Positions 46,447-56,238 of a stretch of 58,784 bases of DNA are shown here, piece by piece (within the stretch, counting starts at the first letter, position 1; each line of letters opens with the position of its first letter). The notes under the pieces are model-generated. The model did no database searches, was not told the DNA's origin, and saw only the letters and a program-made list of their open reading frames with translations. This DNA comes from Mycobacterium sp. (lineage in GTDB: Bacteria > Actinomycetota > Actinomycetes > Mycobacteriales > Mycobacteriaceae). The stretch is from positions 1 through 58,784 of the forward strand of contig JAOPUT010000153.1 of NCBI GenBank assembly GCA_025963385.1, written 5' to 3'. The position numbers were made by a program, and so were the translations under genes.

Positions 46447-47592
46447 ATGACCAATGACGTCGCCATCATCGGCGTGGGCATCCACCCGTTCGGCCGATTC
46501 GAGAAGTCGGCGGTCCAGATGGGTGCCGAAGCGATCCAATCGGCTCTCGTCGATGCCGGAATCGAATGGGGCGACGTCCAATTCGGCTTCGGTGGCAGCT
46601 ACGAGGTGTCCAACCCCGACTCGGTGACCCGGCTCGTCGGTCTGACCGGCATCACGTTCACCAACGTGTTCAACGCCTGCGCGACCTCGGCGAGCGCCAT
46701 CCAGCAGACGGCGGACACCATCCGGCTCGGCAAGTACGACATCGGTATCGCGATCGGCCTCGACAAGCATCCGCGCGGTGCCTTCACCGACGATCCCGCC
46801 AAGCTCGCGCTGCCGCAGTGGTACGCCGAGAACGGGCAGTTCGTCACGACCAAGTTCTTCGGCATGAAGGCCAACCACTACCTGCACCGGCACGGCATCT
46901 CGCAGGAGACGCTGGCCAGGGTCGCCAACAAGAACTTCCGCAACGGTGTACTCAACCCGAATGCGTTTCGCCGCAAGGAAATCTCCGTCGACGACATCAT
47001 GGCGTCGCCGGTGCTGAATCATCCGTTGCGGCAGTTCATGTTCTGCGCGCCCGACGAAGGGGCGGCCGCGGTGATCATGTGCCGCGGGGACATCGCGCAC
47101 CGCTATACCGACAAGCCGGTGTTCGTGCGGGCCAGCGAGATTCGTACCCGTCGCTTCGGCGCCTACGAGGTACACGCGACGTCGTCCCCGCTCGACGAGG
47201 ACCTCTCGCCAACGGTCTACGCGGCGCGGGCCGCCTACGAGGCCGCGGGCATCGGGCCGGAGGACGTCGACATCGCGCAGCTGCAGGACACCGACGCCGG
47301 CGCCGAGGTCATCCACATGGCCGAGACCGGGCTGTGCGCCGACGGCGACCAGGAGAAGCTGGTTGCCGACGGCGCCACCGAGATCGGTGGATCGCTACCG
47401 GTCAACACCGACGGTGGGCTGATCGCCAACGGCGAGCCCATCGGCGCCTCGGGTCTGCGTCAGATGCACGAACTTGTCCGCCAGCTGCGCGGCGAGGCCG
47501 GCGAGCGTCAGGTGCCAGGGGAGCCCCGGGTCGGACTTGCCCAGGTCTACGGCGCACCGGGCACCGCGTCGGCCACCATCCTGTCGCTCTGA
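46447..47592 (+). CDS. thiolase-superfamily lipid-transfer protein (Ltp/SCP2 type), aldolase-like
   Basis: 381-residue thiolase fold with Cys78 in FNACATSASAI. Two catalytic elements of true thiolases differ. The GHP-x-GA motif reads NGEPIGASG (Glu330 for His), and the C-terminal Cys-Gly-Gly loop reads QVYGAPG (Tyr368). With the adjacent DUF35 gene this matches the Ltp2/ChsH2 arrangement, which performs retro-aldol cleavage in sterol side-chain degradation. A retro-aldolase role is therefore likelier than thiolysis. ATG at 46447 after GGAGG. Confidence 0.9.
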   Translation: MTNDVAIIGVGIHPFGRFEKSAVQMGAEAIQSALVDAGIEWGDVQFGFGGSYEVSNPDSVTRLVGLTGITFTNVFNACATSASAIQQTADTIRLGKYDIGIAIGLDKHPRGAFTDDPAKLALPQWYAENGQFVTTKFFGMKANHYLHRHGISQETLARVANKNFRNGVLNPNAFRRKEISVDDIMASPVLNHPLRQFMFCAPDEGAAAVIMCRGDIAHRYTDKPVFVRASEIRTRRFGAYEVHATSSPLDEDLSPTVYAARAAYEAAGIGPEDVDIAQLQDTDAGAEVIHMAETGLCADGDQEKLVADGATEIGGSLPVNTDGGLIANGEPIGASGLRQMHELVRQLRGEAGERQVPGEPRVGLAQVYGAPGTASATILSL

Positions 47593-47619
47593 AATCGTGT
47601 ACCGACCCGCTGCGGTAAC

Positions 47620-47644
47620 GCGATTCTCAAAAGAATAGAGTCGC
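47620..47644. promoter_or_regulatory. imperfect palindrome with ATTCTC half-site before the crotonase gene
   Basis: Arms GCGATTCT (47620-47627) and AGAGTCGC (47637-47644) match in seven of eight positions. The region contains ATTCTC (47623-47628), the half-site of the palindromes at 39233 and 44961. It ends five bases before the ATG at 47650. Possible operator; weaker than the others. Confidence 0.4.
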
Positions 47645-47649
47645 AAGGC

Positions 47650-48546
47650 ATGGCCGACTACCGCTACGTCACGTACGAAACCCTCGACGAGGGCACCATC
47701 GCCCGCATCATGCTCAACCGACCGGATCAGCGCAACGCCCAGCAGCGCGGTCTGCTCGTCGAGTTGAACGAGGCCTTCCTCAAGGCCGAGGCCGACGACG
47801 CCGTCCGGGTGGTCATCCTCGGCGGCAACGGACCGATGTTCTCCTCCGGCCACGACCTCGGGTCGAAGGCCATGATGTCGGAGTACATGCCCGGCTCCGA
47901 TCAGCACCCCACGTTCCGGGAGAACGGTGCGACGCGGGACGGCGCGGAGAAGCTCCTGCTGCAGGAGTGGCACTACTTCTTCGAGAACACCCGTCGGTGG
48001 CGCAACCTGCGCAAGATCACCGTCGCGCAGGTGCACGGTGACGTCTATGCCGCGGCGCTCATGCTGATGTGGGCCTGCGACCTGATCGTCGCCGCGGACA
48101 ACACCACGTTCGCCGACGTCGTCGGCACCCGCCTCGGCATGTGTGGCGTCGAATACTTCGCCCACCCTTGGGAATTCGGTGCCCGCAAGACCAAGGAGCT
48201 GATGCTCACCGGCGACTCGCTCTCCGTCGAGGAGGCTCACGCGCTCGGCATGGTCTCCAAGATCTTCCCCGCCGACGAACTGGCCGACAGGACGCTCGAG
48301 TTCGCGCGCCGTATCGCCAAGGTGCCCACCATGGCCGCGCTGCTGATCAAGGAGTCGGTCAACCAGACGCAGGACAACCAGGGCTTCTACAACTCGCTCA
48401 ACGCGTGCTTCACCATGCACCAGTTGAACCACAGCCACTGGGCGTGGGTGCACGGTGGAGGGTTCCCGGTCGCCAACGAGACCGATGGGCTGCCGAACTG
48501 GCGTGAGGCGCCGCCGGTGGTGCCCGCGGTGAAGACCCAACCCTGA
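47650..48546 (+). CDS. crotonase-family protein (atypical enoyl-CoA hydratase)
   Basis: 298-residue crotonase fold: IARIMLNRPDQRNAQQRG, GNGPMFSSGHDLGSKA, QVHGDVYAAALMLMWACDLIVAADNTTFADVVGTRLGMCGVEYFAHPWEFG. In place of the GGGCE-L Glu there is Met (AALML), and the second Glu is replaced by Val/Thr, so canonical hydratase residues are missing. The GVEYFAHPWE ending of that loop marks a separate actinobacterial subfamily. ATG at 47650. Confidence 0.9.
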   Translation: MADYRYVTYETLDEGTIARIMLNRPDQRNAQQRGLLVELNEAFLKAEADDAVRVVILGGNGPMFSSGHDLGSKAMMSEYMPGSDQHPTFRENGATRDGAEKLLLQEWHYFFENTRRWRNLRKITVAQVHGDVYAAALMLMWACDLIVAADNTTFADVVGTRLGMCGVEYFAHPWEFGARKTKELMLTGDSLSVEEAHALGMVSKIFPADELADRTLEFARRIAKVPTMAALLIKESVNQTQDNQGFYNSLNACFTMHQLNHSHWAWVHGGGFPVANETDGLPNWREAPPVVPAVKTQP

Positions 48547-48555
48547 AAGCTGCTC

Positions 48556-48615
48556 CGCGAGACTACGGTTGATGACGAGATCGCTGCGAATTCCGTCAGG
48601 AACCGTAGTCTCGCG
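48556..48615. terminator. 15-bp perfect inverted repeat between convergent genes (hairpin/terminator-like)
   Basis: CGCGAGACTACGGTT (48556-48570) and AACCGTAGTCTCGCG (48601-48615) are exact reverse complements around a 30-nt loop. It lies at the junction of the crotonase gene (end 48546) and the flavoprotein gene (end 48596) and overlaps the latter's last codons. No U tract follows. Could act as a bidirectional transcription barrier or be a small mobile palindrome. Confidence 0.5.
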
Positions 48616-50212
48616 AGCTGACCGCCCGTCCCGCGCGATACCCGAACACCATTGCGGGACCGATGGTTCCGCCTGCTCCGCCATACGCCTTCCCCGTCAC
48701 GCCCGCCATCGCGTTGCCCGCCGCGTAGAGGCCAGGGATCGGCTGACCGTCGACGTGCAGCACGCGGCCGTCGGCGTCGGTCCGCGGACCGCCCTTGGTG
48801 CCCATCGCGCCGACGGTGACCGGCACGGCGAAGTACGGGGCGGTGTCGATCGGCCCGAGCGTCTGAAGTGCCGGTGTCGCAGCCGAGTTGTCACCCCAGT
48901 AACCGTCGTAGGCGCTCGAGCCGCGGCCGAAGTCGGGGTCGGACTCGGTCTCCACGTTGCGGTTCCACGCGTCGATCGTGCGAGCCAGACCGGCGGGGTC
49001 GATGCCGGTCTTGCGTCCCAACTCGTCGAGATCGGCTGACTTGCAGTACCAGTCGGGCACCACGCCGTCGGGTTCGATGCCGAGGAACCCGTACTTCTTG
49101 AGGTGCAGCGAGTCGAAGACGATCCACGCGGGATCGTTGAGGTAGCCCAAGCGCGGATCCAGATGATGGAAGGGCCCCGCCATCGAGTTGTACTCGCCTG
49201 CCTCGTTGAGGAACCTCTTGCCCGCGCGGTTGACGATGATGCTGCGTGGACGGGTGCGTTCCAGGCGCACGCTGCGGCTGCGCTGGTGTCCGTCGATGGT
49301 GTCACCGGGGATCTGCACGATCGGCACCCACCAGGCCTCACCCATGTTGGCCAGGTCGGCGCCGTGGGCCATCGCCATGCGCAGACCGTCGCCGGTGTTG
49401 TTCGGCGGTGACACCGGTCCGTGCATCGGGCCGCGCAGGTAGGCCTCGACGAGTTTCGGATCCCATTCGAAACCACCGGTGCCGAGCACGACCCCGCGGC
49501 GGGCCCGGACGCGAACGTCCATGCCGTCGAGGCTGATTCGGACGCCGCCGATCGCTCCGTCGACCGCGATCAGCTCACGGGCGCGAGCGCCGGTGGTCGG
49601 CACCACGCCAAGGTCGAGCAGGCCCTTGAGCAGGCCCGCGATCAACGCGGTGCCAGCAACGCAGAAATCGCCGTCGGCCTCGTCGACCGACGCGTGGATC
49701 CTGGCCCGTGTCTCGGCGTCGATGCCCACATTGCTGAAGTCGACGGGGAAGGAGGTGATGCGGTCACTCCAGCCACCAAGGCGGGCGAGGTCGAACGGTT
49801 TGGCGTTGAGGGATCTGCCGCCGGCGGCGCGGCCACCGGGAAGTTCGGGCTTGTAGTCCGGGAATCCCGAGGCGATCTCGAACTCGAGTTCGCTGTGCTC
49901 CTCGACGAAGTCGAGCATCTCGGGACCGGTCCTGACGAACGTCTCGACCAGCTCGGTGTCCATCGCACCGAGTGACTGAGCCTCGAGGTAGCGCATGGCG
50001 TCCTCGACGGTCAGTTCGCCGTCGGGGGAGCGGCGGTGCGCCGGAATCCAGACGATGCCCCCCGACACCGCCGTCGTGCCACCGACGGTGTCGGCCTTCT
50101 CGTAGACCGCCACCGAGGCGCCGCCCACCGCCGCCGTGAGCGCTGCCGTCAGTCCCGCGCCCCCGGTACCCAGTACGACCACGTCGACCTCGAGGTCCCA
50201 ATCGGTACTCAC
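48596..50212 (-). CDS. KstD-like FAD-dependent dehydrogenase
   Basis: 538-residue flavoprotein of the 3-ketosteroid dehydrogenase group: EVDVVVLGTGGAGLTAALTAAV, GGTTAVSGGIVW, SGFPDYKPELPGG (the DYxPExPGG Tyr), GVVLGTGGFEWDP and C-terminal GVTGKAYGGAGGTIGPAMVFGYRAGR with the conserved Tyr. Ring or alpha,beta-dehydrogenation of a cyclic ketone is likely; substrate unknown. GTG at 50212, 16 bp downstream of the IclR gene on the same strand. Confidence 0.9.
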   Translation of the reverse strand: MSTDWDLEVDVVVLGTGGAGLTAALTAAVGGASVAVYEKADTVGGTTAVSGGIVWIPAHRRSPDGELTVEDAMRYLEAQSLGAMDTELVETFVRTGPEMLDFVEEHSELEFEIASGFPDYKPELPGGRAAGGRSLNAKPFDLARLGGWSDRITSFPVDFSNVGIDAETRARIHASVDEADGDFCVAGTALIAGLLKGLLDLGVVPTTGARARELIAVDGAIGGVRISLDGMDVRVRARRGVVLGTGGFEWDPKLVEAYLRGPMHGPVSPPNNTGDGLRMAMAHGADLANMGEAWWVPIVQIPGDTIDGHQRSRSVRLERTRPRSIIVNRAGKRFLNEAGEYNSMAGPFHHLDPRLGYLNDPAWIVFDSLHLKKYGFLGIEPDGVVPDWYCKSADLDELGRKTGIDPAGLARTIDAWNRNVETESDPDFGRGSSAYDGYWGDNSAATPALQTLGPIDTAPYFAVPVTVGAMGTKGGPRTDADGRVLHVDGQPIPGLYAAGNAMAGVTGKAYGGAGGTIGPAMVFGYRAGRAVSSRDYGS

Positions 50213-50228
50213 TGAAGCTCCCCTCCTG

Positions 50229-50948
50229 CTAACCGAGAATCTGCGAAAGCTGTTTGGCGGCCGCGATCACCGCGTCGCGCCCGCCGATCAGCGCGTCCTC
50301 GCGATGCGAGATGAGATTGATGCACGTCGGGGGCGACGGCGGCCTGCGCTTCACCGGTACGGCGAGTCCGTAGGTGTCCGGCTCGATCTCGCCGTGGGTG
50401 ATCACCCAGCCCTGCTCGCGGGTGAGTGGCACCAGATCGCGTTCACCCGGGCGCGGCGGCATGGCCGCCAGCAGGGCCAGGCCTGCGGCCCCGCGCTCCA
50501 ACGGGTAGCGGCTGCCTTCGTGGAACGAGAGTTGGTAGAAGACCAGCGTCGGGACGATGACCGCGATCGCCACCTGTTGGTCGCCCTCCGCGACGAGCAG
50601 CGACACCGTCGCCCCGAGGTCGTCGGCGAGGGTCCGCAGCGTCGGCACGCTGAGCTGGCGGAGATTGTTGTCGAACGACGCACCGAGCACGGCCAGCATG
50701 GCGGCGGGCCGGTAGCGCCCGTCCTCGCCCTTCACCAGGTAGCGGTTCTGCGTGAGCGTGGACAGGAGCCGGTAGGCGATCGTGCGGTGCACGCCGACGT
50801 GGTCGGCGACCTGCTGGGCGGTCATTCCCGACGGCGAACTCGCGACGGCCTGTAGTGCGGAAAGGCCTCTGGCCAGCGTCTGCGACCCGGCCGCGACGCG
50901 GTCGGCGGCGGGTGCGGCGGGGCTGCCGCCCTCCTTGACAGACGTCAT
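50229..50948 (-). CDS. IclR-family transcriptional regulator
   Basis: 239-residue regulator: an N-terminal winged helix-turn-helix (GLSALQAVASSPSGMTAQQVADHVGVHRTIAYRLLSTL) and the IclR effector domain (GATVSLLVAEGDQQVAIAVIV, RYPLERGAAGLALLA). ATG at 50948. Divergent from the meta-cleavage hydrolase-hydroxylase-dioxygenase genes, so it is the likely regulator of the ring-cleavage module, as MhpR is for mhp genes in E. coli. Confidence 0.92.
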   Translation of the reverse strand: MTSVKEGGSPAAPAADRVAAGSQTLARGLSALQAVASSPSGMTAQQVADHVGVHRTIAYRLLSTLTQNRYLVKGEDGRYRPAAMLAVLGASFDNNLRQLSVPTLRTLADDLGATVSLLVAEGDQQVAIAVIVPTLVFYQLSFHEGSRYPLERGAAGLALLAAMPPRPGERDLVPLTREQGWVITHGEIEPDTYGLAVPVKRRPPSPPTCINLISHREDALIGGRDAVIAAAKQLSQILG

Positions 50949-51056
50949 TGCGAGAGTGATGCTCTATGTATAGTGCACATGACTGTGCGATATTAGCACA
51001 CATTGATTTCTCTAAAAGAGAATGCGATTTACATCGCAGACGGCGAGAGGGGCCGG
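50949..51056. promoter_or_regulatory. divergent regulatory region between iclR-type gene and ring-cleavage genes
   Basis: Contains TGTGC (50985-50989) and GCACA (50996-51000), an inverted repeat with a 6-bp gap, and a second overlapping GCACA/TGTGC pair from 50975. TTCTCTAAAAGAGAA at 51008-51022 is a perfect 6-3-6 palindrome. TATTAG at 50991-50996 could be a -10. One of the palindromes is probably the IclR operator; the TTCTC/GAGAA arms recall the sites at 39233 and 44961 but in inverted order. Confidence 0.5.
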
Positions 51057-51923
51057 ATGAGCGAGCACGAGAGCGTCTGGAGTGATCTTCAGGGCGTCCC
51101 GTTCGCGCAGGGCTATCTCGACGTCGGAGGAGTGCGCACGCGCTATCTGCACGCCGGCGACACGAGCAACAGGACATTGGTCCTGCTGCACGGATCCGGT
51201 GGGCACGCGGAGGCCTACGTCCGCAATCTCGAGGCGCACGCCGAGCACTTCTCGACGTGGTCGATCGACATGCTCGGGCACGGCTACACCGACAAGCCCG
51301 GGCACCCGCTGGAAATCCCGCACTACGTCGACCACCTGTTGGGCTTCCTCGACGCCATCGACGTCGAGCGCGTCCACCTCTCGGGTGAGTCGCTCGGCGG
51401 CTGGGTCGCCGCACGCGCCGCATCCGACCACCCCGATCGCATCGACCGGTTGGTCCTCAACACCGCGGGCGGGTCGCAAGCCGATCAGGAGGTGATGAAG
51501 CGCATCATCACGTTGTCGATGGCGGCCGCCGAGAACCCGTCCTGGGAGACCGTGCAGGCCAGGATCAAGTGGCTGATGGCCGACAAGTCCAAGGACTACG
51601 ACGACATCGTCGCGAGCCGCCAGCGCATCTACCGCCAACCGGGCTTCGTCGGCGCCATGAGCGACATCATGGCCCTGCAGGATCCCGAGATCAGAGCGCG
51701 AAATCTGCTCGGCCCCAAGGAGTACGGCGCGATCACGGCGCCCACGCTGGTGCTGTGGACCAGTGACGACCCGACCGCCGACGTGAGCGAGGGCAGCCGG
51801 ATCGCCTCGATGATCCCCGGTGCCAGGTTCGAGGTCATGCCCGACTGCGGGCACTGGCCCCAGTACGAGGACGCAAAGACGTTCAACGCCCTGCACATCG
51901 ACTTCCTGCTCGGGCGGGACTGA
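51057..51923 (+). CDS. alpha/beta hydrolase, meta-cleavage product hydrolase (MhpC/BphD-like)
   Basis: 288-residue alpha/beta hydrolase: [17 protein letters not shown] (HG oxyanion loop), nucleophile Ser in [15 protein letters not shown], acid Asp in [11 protein letters not shown] and His in [13 protein letters not shown] bond hydrolases of this type split the ring-fission product of extradiol dioxygenases, and one is encoded at 53532. The ATG at 51057 is chosen. A TTG at 51003 would add 18 residues but covers the palindrome. Confidence 0.9.
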   Translation: MSEHESVWSDLQGVPFAQGYLDVGGVRTRYLHAGDTSNRTLVLLHGSGGHAEAYVRNLEAHAEHFSTWSIDMLGHGYTDKPGHPLEIPHYVDHLLGFLDAIDVERVHLSGESLGGWVAARAASDHPDRIDRLVLNTAGGSQADQEVMKRIITLSMAAAENPSWETVQARIKWLMADKSKDYDDIVASRQRIYRQPGFVGAMSDIMALQDPEIRARNLLGPKEYGAITAPTLVLWTSDDPTADVSEGSRIASMIPGARFEVMPDCGHWPQYEDAKTFNALHIDFLLGRD

Positions 51924-53626
51924 TGATTCCCCCAGGCAAGGAGCACGTCGACGTCCTGATCGTGGGCGCAGGCCCCGTCGGGCTCACCCTGGCCAACGTC
52001 CTCGGCCTGCAGGGGGTGAACACACTCGTCGTCGACGAGCGGGACTCACTCATCGACTATCCGCGCGGGGTCGGTCTTGACGACGAGGCCCTGCGGACGT
52101 TCCAGTCGATCGGCGTGGTCGAACACGTGCTGCCCCACACCGTGCCCAACCAGATCCTGCGGTTCTACGACGGCAAGCGGCGACTGCTCGCCGAAATGGC
52201 CCCTCCCGACGCACGGTTCGGTTGGCCGAAGCGCAACGGCTTCGTCCAGCCGATGGTCGATGCCGAGTTGTTGCGCGGCCTGGAACGCTTCGACTGCGTG
52301 GAGGTCGCGTGGAACCATGCGATGGAGTCGTGTGAGGAGACCGACGAGGGAGTTCGGGTCGCCATCGCCGACGAGGCCATCCCGATCACGGCCGGCTACG
52401 TCGTCGGCTGCGACGGTGGGCGCAGTGCCACCCGCCGTCTGATGGGCGTGACGTTCGAGGGCACCACGTCCGCCACGCGATGGCTGGTGATCGATCTGGC
52501 GACCGATCCGCTCGGCCATCCCAACAGCGAGGTCGGCGCCGACCCCGTGCGGCCCTATGCCTCCATCTCGATCGCGCACGGAATCCGCCGCTTCGAGTTC
52601 ATGATTCATGCCGACGAGAGCGACGAGCAGGTCGAGCAACCCGAGTTCATTGCGCGCATGCTCGCACCGTTCGTCCCGCATCCCGAACGCGTCGACGTGA
52701 TCCGCCACCGCGTGTACACGCATCACTCGCGGATCGCGGGCGCATTCCGCAAGGGCCGGATGCTGCTTGCCGGCGACGCCGCGCACCTCATGCCGGTGTG
52801 GCAGGGGCAGGGCTACAACAGCGGGATCCGCGACTCGGCCAACCTCGGCTGGAAGCTCGCTGCGGTGGTCAAGGGCGAGGCCGACGACCGGCTCCTCGAT
52901 ACGTACGACGCGGAGCGCCGCAAGCACGCGAGGGCGATGATCGACCTGTCGACCATGGTGGGACGGGTGATCTCACCGACGAATGCAAGGGTTGCCGCAA
53001 TGCGCGACAGGGTGATTCGGGCCGCCTCGGTGGTGCCGACACTCAAGCGGTACATCCTCGAGATGCGCTTCAAGCCCATGCCGCGCTACGACCAGGGTGC
53101 GATCGCCCACCTCGAACCCCGGTCGGCCACCTCGCCCACCGGGACACTGTTCATCCAGCCGCGCGTGGACACGCGTGAGAACCACAACGTCCTCCTCGAC
53201 GACGTCATCGGTCCCGGATTCGCCGTCTTGGCGTGGAACAACAATCCACGGAGCCTGCTGGGCGACGCGGCCATCGCGCGCTGGAAGGCATTGGGTGCGA
53301 CGTTCATCGCCGCCAGGCCCCTGACCCAACTTCACTGGACCGGCCACGACGACTCGGAGGTCACGATCGTCGGCGATCGCACCGGCGCGCTGAAGTCGTT
53401 CTTCGACGCGCATGCCGAGTCGGTCCTGTTCCTGCGGCCCGACCGGTGCATCGCGGGAGCGTGCATCGCCCAGCTCGCACCCGAGTTGAGCACCTCACTG
53501 TTCGACGTCCTCTGTCTGACCGAGGGAGGTGATGGATCTCGTGAATACCGTGAAACCGCTGGCCCTGTGCTGCATGTCGCACAGCCCGCTGCTGAATCTG
53601 CCGGGACCGGCACCCGAACTCCTTGA
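51923..53626 (+). CDS. FAD-dependent aromatic hydroxylase (MhpA-like)
   Basis: 567-residue class A flavin monooxygenase resembling 3-(3-hydroxyphenyl)propionate hydroxylase: [17 protein letters not shown] (FAD), the DG motif [13 protein letters not shown] and [35 protein letters not shown] (GD motif). The C-terminal thioredoxin-like domain ends at [10 protein letters not shown]. The frame then continues for 33 codons and overlaps the dioxygenase gene by 95 bp, which is unusual. ATG at 51923 shares one base with the hydrolase stop. It would ortho-hydroxylate a phenol to a catechol. Confidence 0.9.
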   Translation: MIPPGKEHVDVLIVGAGPVGLTLANVLGLQGVNTLVVDERDSLIDYPRGVGLDDEALRTFQSIGVVEHVLPHTVPNQILRFYDGKRRLLAEMAPPDARFGWPKRNGFVQPMVDAELLRGLERFDCVEVAWNHAMESCEETDEGVRVAIADEAIPITAGYVVGCDGGRSATRRLMGVTFEGTTSATRWLVIDLATDPLGHPNSEVGADPVRPYASISIAHGIRRFEFMIHADESDEQVEQPEFIARMLAPFVPHPERVDVIRHRVYTHHSRIAGAFRKGRMLLAGDAAHLMPVWQGQGYNSGIRDSANLGWKLAAVVKGEADDRLLDTYDAERRKHARAMIDLSTMVGRVISPTNARVAAMRDRVIRAASVVPTLKRYILEMRFKPMPRYDQGAIAHLEPRSATSPTGTLFIQPRVDTRENHNVLLDDVIGPGFAVLAWNNNPRSLLGDAAIARWKALGATFIAARPLTQLHWTGHDDSEVTIVGDRTGALKSFFDAHAESVLFLRPDRCIAGACIAQLAPELSTSLFDVLCLTEGGDGSREYRETAGPVLHVAQPAAESAGTGTRTP

Positions 53627-54491
53627 CGACATCGATGCGGCGGTGTCGGAGGCACGTGACTTCGTGCGCGCCTTCGACCCCGAACTCGTCGTGATCTTCT
53701 CGCCCGACCACTACAACGGCTTCTTCTACCGCCTCATGCCGCCGTTCTGCATCGGAACCGCCGCGACGGGAGTCGGTGACTACGGCACGTACGCGGGTCC
53801 TCTGAACGTCCCCGCCGAGATCGCGACCGCCTGCGCGGAGTCGTTGTGGGACAACGGCATCGATGTGGCGATCTCGGCCAGCATGGACGTCGACCATGGT
53901 ACCGTCCAACCCCTTCAGGCGCTCTTCGGTGACATCACGACCATGCCGGTACTTCCGGTGTTCATCAACTCGGTCGCCACCCCGCTCGGACCGCTCAAGC
54001 GGACCAGAGCGCTCGGCACCGCCGTCGGCCACTTCCTCGCGACACTTGGAAAGCGGGTGCTGGTGGTGGGTTCCGGCGGGCTGTCGCACGATCCGCCGGT
54101 GCCGACGTTGGCGACGGCACCACCTGCGGCGCTCGGACGCATCGTGCACGGTGAGCCGATGACCACCGAACAGCGTGCGGCCCGCCAGACCGCGGTGATG
54201 GCGGCCGCGCACGACTTCGCCCACGGCGAGAGCCCGCTGCGACCGCTCAATCCCGAGTGGGACCAGGCACTGCTGGACCTGCTGGACGCCAACCGGGTGG
54301 CCGAGGTCGACGCCTGGTCGAACGCGTGGATCGCCACCGAGGCGGGCAACTCGGCTCACGAAGTCCGCACGTGGATAGCGGCTTTCGCGGCCCTGGCCAC
54401 CCAGGGAAGGTATGACATCGAGCAACGCTTTTACCGTGCGGCCCCCGAACTGATCGCGGGCTTCGCCGTGCGAACGGCGGTGACGTCGTGA
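53532..54491 (+). CDS. class III extradiol ring-cleavage dioxygenase (MhpB-like, LigB superfamily)
   Basis: 319-residue Fe(II) dioxygenase resembling 2,3-dihydroxyphenylpropionate 1,2-dioxygenase: [34 protein letters not shown] (His ligands), [29 protein letters not shown] and [14 protein letters not shown]. It cleaves a catechol meta to the hydroxyls, giving the substrate for the hydrolase at 51057. ATG at 53532 after GGGAGG; a GTG one codon earlier is also possible. The start lies inside the hydroxylase reading frame. Confidence 0.93.
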   Translation: MDLVNTVKPLALCCMSHSPLLNLPGPAPELLDDIDAAVSEARDFVRAFDPELVVIFSPDHYNGFFYRLMPPFCIGTAATGVGDYGTYAGPLNVPAEIATACAESLWDNGIDVAISASMDVDHGTVQPLQALFGDITTMPVLPVFINSVATPLGPLKRTRALGTAVGHFLATLGKRVLVVGSGGLSHDPPVPTLATAPPAALGRIVHGEPMTTEQRAARQTAVMAAAHDFAHGESPLRPLNPEWDQALLDLLDANRVAEVDAWSNAWIATEAGNSAHEVRTWIAAFAALATQGRYDIEQRFYRAAPELIAGFAVRTAVTS

Positions 54492-56236
54492 CCGCCCCCT
54501 CCTTCGACCGCGAGGTCGACGTTCTCGTCGTCGGTTCCGGCGGCGGTGGCATGACCGCCGCGCTGAAGGCCAACGCCGACGGCCTCGACACCCTGATCGT
54601 CGAGAAGTCGCCCCAGTTCGGCGGATCCACCGCACTGTCGGGCGGCGGCATCTGGATACCGGGCGCACCGTCGCAGCGGCGGGCCGGTTACGTGCCGTCA
54701 CCGGACGACGTCTTCGGCTACCTGAGACAGATCACCGACGGTCTCGTCAGCGACGCGCGCCTGCGGCAGTACGTCGACTCGGGTCCGGAGATGATGGAGT
54801 TCCTGGAGAAGTCCAGTCCCTGGTTCGAGTTCGTCTGGAAGCCGGGGTACGCCGACTACTACCCAGAGCTTCCAGGCGGCTCCGAACGCGGCAGCACCAT
54901 CAACGTGCCGGCGATCGACCTGCGCAAGCTCGGCGACGAAGAGCGGAACCTCCTCACGCCACTTGCGTTGGCACCCAAGGGGATCTGGTTCGCGCCCAAG
55001 GATCTCCGCCTCTTCTACCAGGTACGGCAGAACTGGCGGGGCAAGGCGGTCCTGCTGAAACTCGTCTGGAGAATGTTCAGGGCGAGGGTGTTCGGCGACC
55101 GGATGGCCGCGATCGGACAGTCGCTCGCCGCGCGAATGCGTCTGGCGCTTAGGGAACACGGCGTTCCCCTGTGGCTGGACGCACCCATGACCGAGTTGAT
55201 CACCGACGTCGACGGGAGGGTCGTCGGCGCCGTCGTCGAACGCGACGGCAGAGCGCAGCGCATCGGGGTCCGGCGTGGCGTCATCCTCGCCTCCGGCGGC
55301 TTCGACCACGACATGGCGTGGCGACGCGAACACCTGCCGGAACTCCAGAAGGACTGGAGCTTCGGCAATCCCGCGGCGATGGGAGACGGCATCCGGGCCG
55401 GCCAGAAGGTGGGGGCGTCGACCGACCTGCTCGACGAGGCGTGGTGGTTTCCCGCCATGTGCTGGCCCGACGGCAGGCTGCAGTTCATGCTCAACGAGCG
55501 GATGATGCCGTCGCAGTTCGTCGTCAACGGCGATGGCAAGCGGTTCATCAACGAGGCTGCGCCCTACATGGACTTCGCCCACGCCATGATCGACGGGCAA
55601 CGCACCGGTGTCGACCACATCCCGTGCTGGCTCGTCACCGACATCCGCTCCTTTCACCGGTACGTCGTCGGCGGTCACCTGCCCATCCCCAAGATCCCGT
55701 TCGCGCCGGTGCCCACCGGAAGGAAGGTTCCCAAGGCGTGGCTCGACTCCGGTGTGGTCAAGGAGGCCAACACCTTCGACGAACTGGCCGCTCAGATCGG
55801 CGTCCCGGCCGACAACCTGCGCCGGACTGCGGAGCGGTTCAACGAGCTGGCGCGCAAGGGCCACGACGACGACTTCAACCGCGGTGACAGCGCGTACGAC
55901 AACTACTACGGCGACCCGACCCTGCCCAATCCCAACCTGCACCCGCTCGGGGAGGGCCCTTACTACGCCTTCCAGATCATCCTCGGCGACCTCGGGACGT
56001 CCGGCGGTCTGCGGACCGACGAGTTCGCCCGCGTCCTCCGTGAGGACGACACGGTGATCGAAGGGCTGTATGCGACGGGCAACGCCACCGCGGCGGTGAT
56101 GGGCCGCAGCTACGCGGGCGCTGGCGCGACCATAGGGCCGGCCATGACGTTCGGCTACGTGGCCGCTAGGCACATCGGCTCGACGAAAGACCACCACGAC
56201 ACCCGCGATTCGACGCTCGACACCTATCGGAGGTAA
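54488..56236 (+). CDS. KstD-like FAD-dependent dehydrogenase
   Basis: 582-residue flavoprotein, closest of the three to classical 3-ketosteroid-delta1-dehydrogenases. It has [51 protein letters not shown] (DYxPExPGG motif), [23 protein letters not shown] and [33 protein letters not shown] with the conserved Tyr. GTG at 54488 overlaps the dioxygenase stop in GTGA, so it belongs to the ring-cleavage operon and may aromatise or desaturate the ring before hydroxylation. Confidence 0.92.
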   Translation: MTAPSFDREVDVLVVGSGGGGMTAALKANADGLDTLIVEKSPQFGGSTALSGGGIWIPGAPSQRRAGYVPSPDDVFGYLRQITDGLVSDARLRQYVDSGPEMMEFLEKSSPWFEFVWKPGYADYYPELPGGSERGSTINVPAIDLRKLGDEERNLLTPLALAPKGIWFAPKDLRLFYQVRQNWRGKAVLLKLVWRMFRARVFGDRMAAIGQSLAARMRLALREHGVPLWLDAPMTELITDVDGRVVGAVVERDGRAQRIGVRRGVILASGGFDHDMAWRREHLPELQKDWSFGNPAAMGDGIRAGQKVGASTDLLDEAWWFPAMCWPDGRLQFMLNERMMPSQFVVNGDGKRFINEAAPYMDFAHAMIDGQRTGVDHIPCWLVTDIRSFHRYVVGGHLPIPKIPFAPVPTGRKVPKAWLDSGVVKEANTFDELAAQIGVPADNLRRTAERFNELARKGHDDDFNRGDSAYDNYYGDPTLPNPNLHPLGEGPYYAFQIILGDLGTSGGLRTDEFARVLREDDTVIEGLYATGNATAAVMGRSYAGAGATIGPAMTFGYVAARHIGSTKDHHDTRDSTLDTYRR

Positions 56237-56238
56237 AC

